From Sulfurimonas sp. (GTDB taxonomy: Bacteria > Campylobacterota > Campylobacteria > Campylobacterales > Sulfurimonadaceae), in NCBI GenBank assembly GCA_027082875.1, contig JALWTK010000184.1, positions 1 to 35,781 of the forward strand: a stretch of DNA of 35,781 nt, read 5' to 3'. Below, in pieces: positions 34,982 through 35,781 of the stretch; the stretch's first letter is position 1; each line of letters begins with the position of its first letter. Both the position numbers and the translations under genes were made by a program. The notes under the pieces are model-generated. The model had not been told where the DNA came from, did no database searches, and was given only the letters and a program-made list of their open reading frames with translations.

Positions 34982-35718
34982 AGTCTAATCTTCACCACTT
35001 TATGAGGGGACTCTTTAAAAACCTCTTTAAAAGCATTTGCACGAATCTCCTTCATCTTTCCAGTTGCTACTGGAGAGAGGAAGTATGCGATGTCTATTGC
35101 CTCTTCTACATCGTAGTTGTTATCATGTAAGAAAAGTATCTGCTTATCGAGTTTACGTACTTGTGCAGTAAGTGCTTGAGCATAGTTTTTTATAGCTTTG
35201 TGGTGTCGGTCATGTTTGTGTCCCATTCCGAAAAATACAAACTTTCCACTTAGGCGAATGTTTGGGACATCAAGGTAGTTAAGTTCTTTATCATAACGAG
35301 TGAACTGTCTTGATGAAAGTTTATCAAGGTCAGCATCAAACTCTTCGATGATAGGAGTAGGTGCTATGTTAGAGCGGTTATAACCAAACAGATACTTAAT
35401 CTCTACTAGTTTTCCAGGATAAACATTTTTGAGCCCTGCGTTTATGATGTAAGACATAGGGTTTTCTGTGAGTGCTACGAACTCATCATACTGCTCGAAG
35501 CCATCCTCTTGTAAAAAGTGACTCATAGAGTAACCAACGGGAGTGAGTTCAGGGTTGTAGAGTATCACTGTACCACATACAGTTTTACGTTTTTTCTTCA
35601 GCATTATTTCTAAATCAGCTGGAGTGATTTTGTCCTCTTCATTTTCGTTTAGGTAGATATAATGACCGTTTATAAAGTCCATATCAAATTTTGTTGTAAA
35701 CTTTCCAAATATTTGCAT
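34978..35718 (-). CDS. Conserved-looking protein of unknown function (246 residues)
   Basis: I do not recognise this family. The product is soluble, without signal peptide or membrane segment and without cysteine clusters. Visible points are a beta-rich N-terminal half (FTTKFDMDFINGHYIYLNE; TVCGTVILYNPELTPVGYS) and a His/Lys-rich stretch FGMGHKHDRHHKAIKNY (about 164-180). The mixed charge and normal codon use argue for a real gene. An AGGA ribosome binding site precedes the ATG and TATACT lies further upstream in the minus direction. Its stop overlaps the oxidoreductase stop by four bases on the opposite strand. Confidence 0.75.
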   Translation of the reverse strand: MQIFGKFTTKFDMDFINGHYIYLNENEEDKITPADLEIMLKKKRKTVCGTVILYNPELTPVGYSMSHFLQEDGFEQYDEFVALTENPMSYIINAGLKNVYPGKLVEIKYLFGYNRSNIAPTPIIEEFDADLDKLSSRQFTRYDKELNYLDVPNIRLSGKFVFFGMGHKHDRHHKAIKNYAQALTAQVRKLDKQILFLHDNNYDVEEAIDIAYFLSPVATGKMKEIRANAFKEVFKESPHKVVKIRL

Positions 35719-35750
35719 TGTTTTTCCTATAATTATTGGCAGAAGTATAC

Positions 35751-35756
35751 TATAAT
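35751..35756 (+). promoter_or_regulatory. Candidate -10 box for a gene entering at the right edge
   Basis: A perfect TATAAT ends seven bases before an ATG at 35764. The same short spacer offers a minus-strand TATACT, so the area may be a divergent promoter. Confidence 0.35.
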
Positions 35757-35763
35757 TTGCACT

Positions 35764-35781
35764 ATGATTTATATAGCTTTT
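35764..35781 (+). CDS. Possible start of a plus-strand gene (six codons)
   Basis: ATG ATT TAT ATA GCT TTT, reading MIYIAF, runs to the window edge. It follows a TATAAT box by seven bases without a ribosome binding site, which would mean a leaderless message. Too short to identify. Confidence 0.25.

Overview
The window reads as a chromosomal segment of a Campylobacterota bacterium, most likely Sulfurimonas or a close relative. This is an inference from several signs: low GC; a flagellar kinase of the FlgS type; a fused CcsB-CcsA cytochrome c synthase; a sensor kinase with the AHQWRQPL H-box common in this phylum; a heptaheme c-type cytochrome; a superoxide reductase; and three proteins with GGDEF domains in 36 kb. 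I see no insertion sequence, phage gene, CRISPR array, rRNA or tRNA. No stretch above about 300 bases lacks a gene.

Region 1 (1-2975, minus strand) holds a diheme cytochrome c peroxidase-like gene. It overlaps by 11 bases the start of a membrane-bound PAS-PAS-GGDEF protein that runs off the left edge. Region 2 (3101-9673, plus) is a compact run: dnaE, an M18 aminopeptidase, flgS and two small genes, the second resembling DUF2249/TusA-like proteins. It closes with a hairpin that has a GAAA loop. Region 3 (9851-16961, plus) is the respiratory block: a secreted heptaheme cytochrome with unusual extra cysteines, a secreted MORN/YwqK-like repeat protein, the 1048-residue CcsBA heme lyase and a DUF2461 protein.

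Region 4 (17063-25395, plus) is a large signalling unit. A 1934-residue Ser/Thr kinase-ATPase-GAF-PAS-histidine kinase overlaps by 8 bases a REC-PAS-GGDEF-EAL response regulator, and a YbgC-type thioesterase follows after one base. Region 5 (25375-27392, minus) holds a periplasmic protein with an LpoA/LppC-like domain and a divergent family-4 uracil-DNA glycosylase. Region 6 (27491-29068, plus) is a degenerate GGDEF plus EAL protein. Region 7 (29126-31697, minus) is enolase, an NrfJ-like/OB-fold periplasmic protein and a superoxide reductase. Region 8 (31859-35781) holds glyS and an MnmC/glycine-oxidase-like FAD oxidoreductase on plus, an unrecognised gene on minus, and possibly the first codons of another gene at the right edge.

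Two parts look most worth following. One is the cytochrome, repeat protein and heme lyase block, which may be an undescribed periplasmic redox module. The other is the overlapping kinase/response-regulator pair, which would link a eukaryote-like kinase and ATPase sensor to cyclic-di-GMP turnover. Both functional readings are inference; the domains and motifs are read directly.
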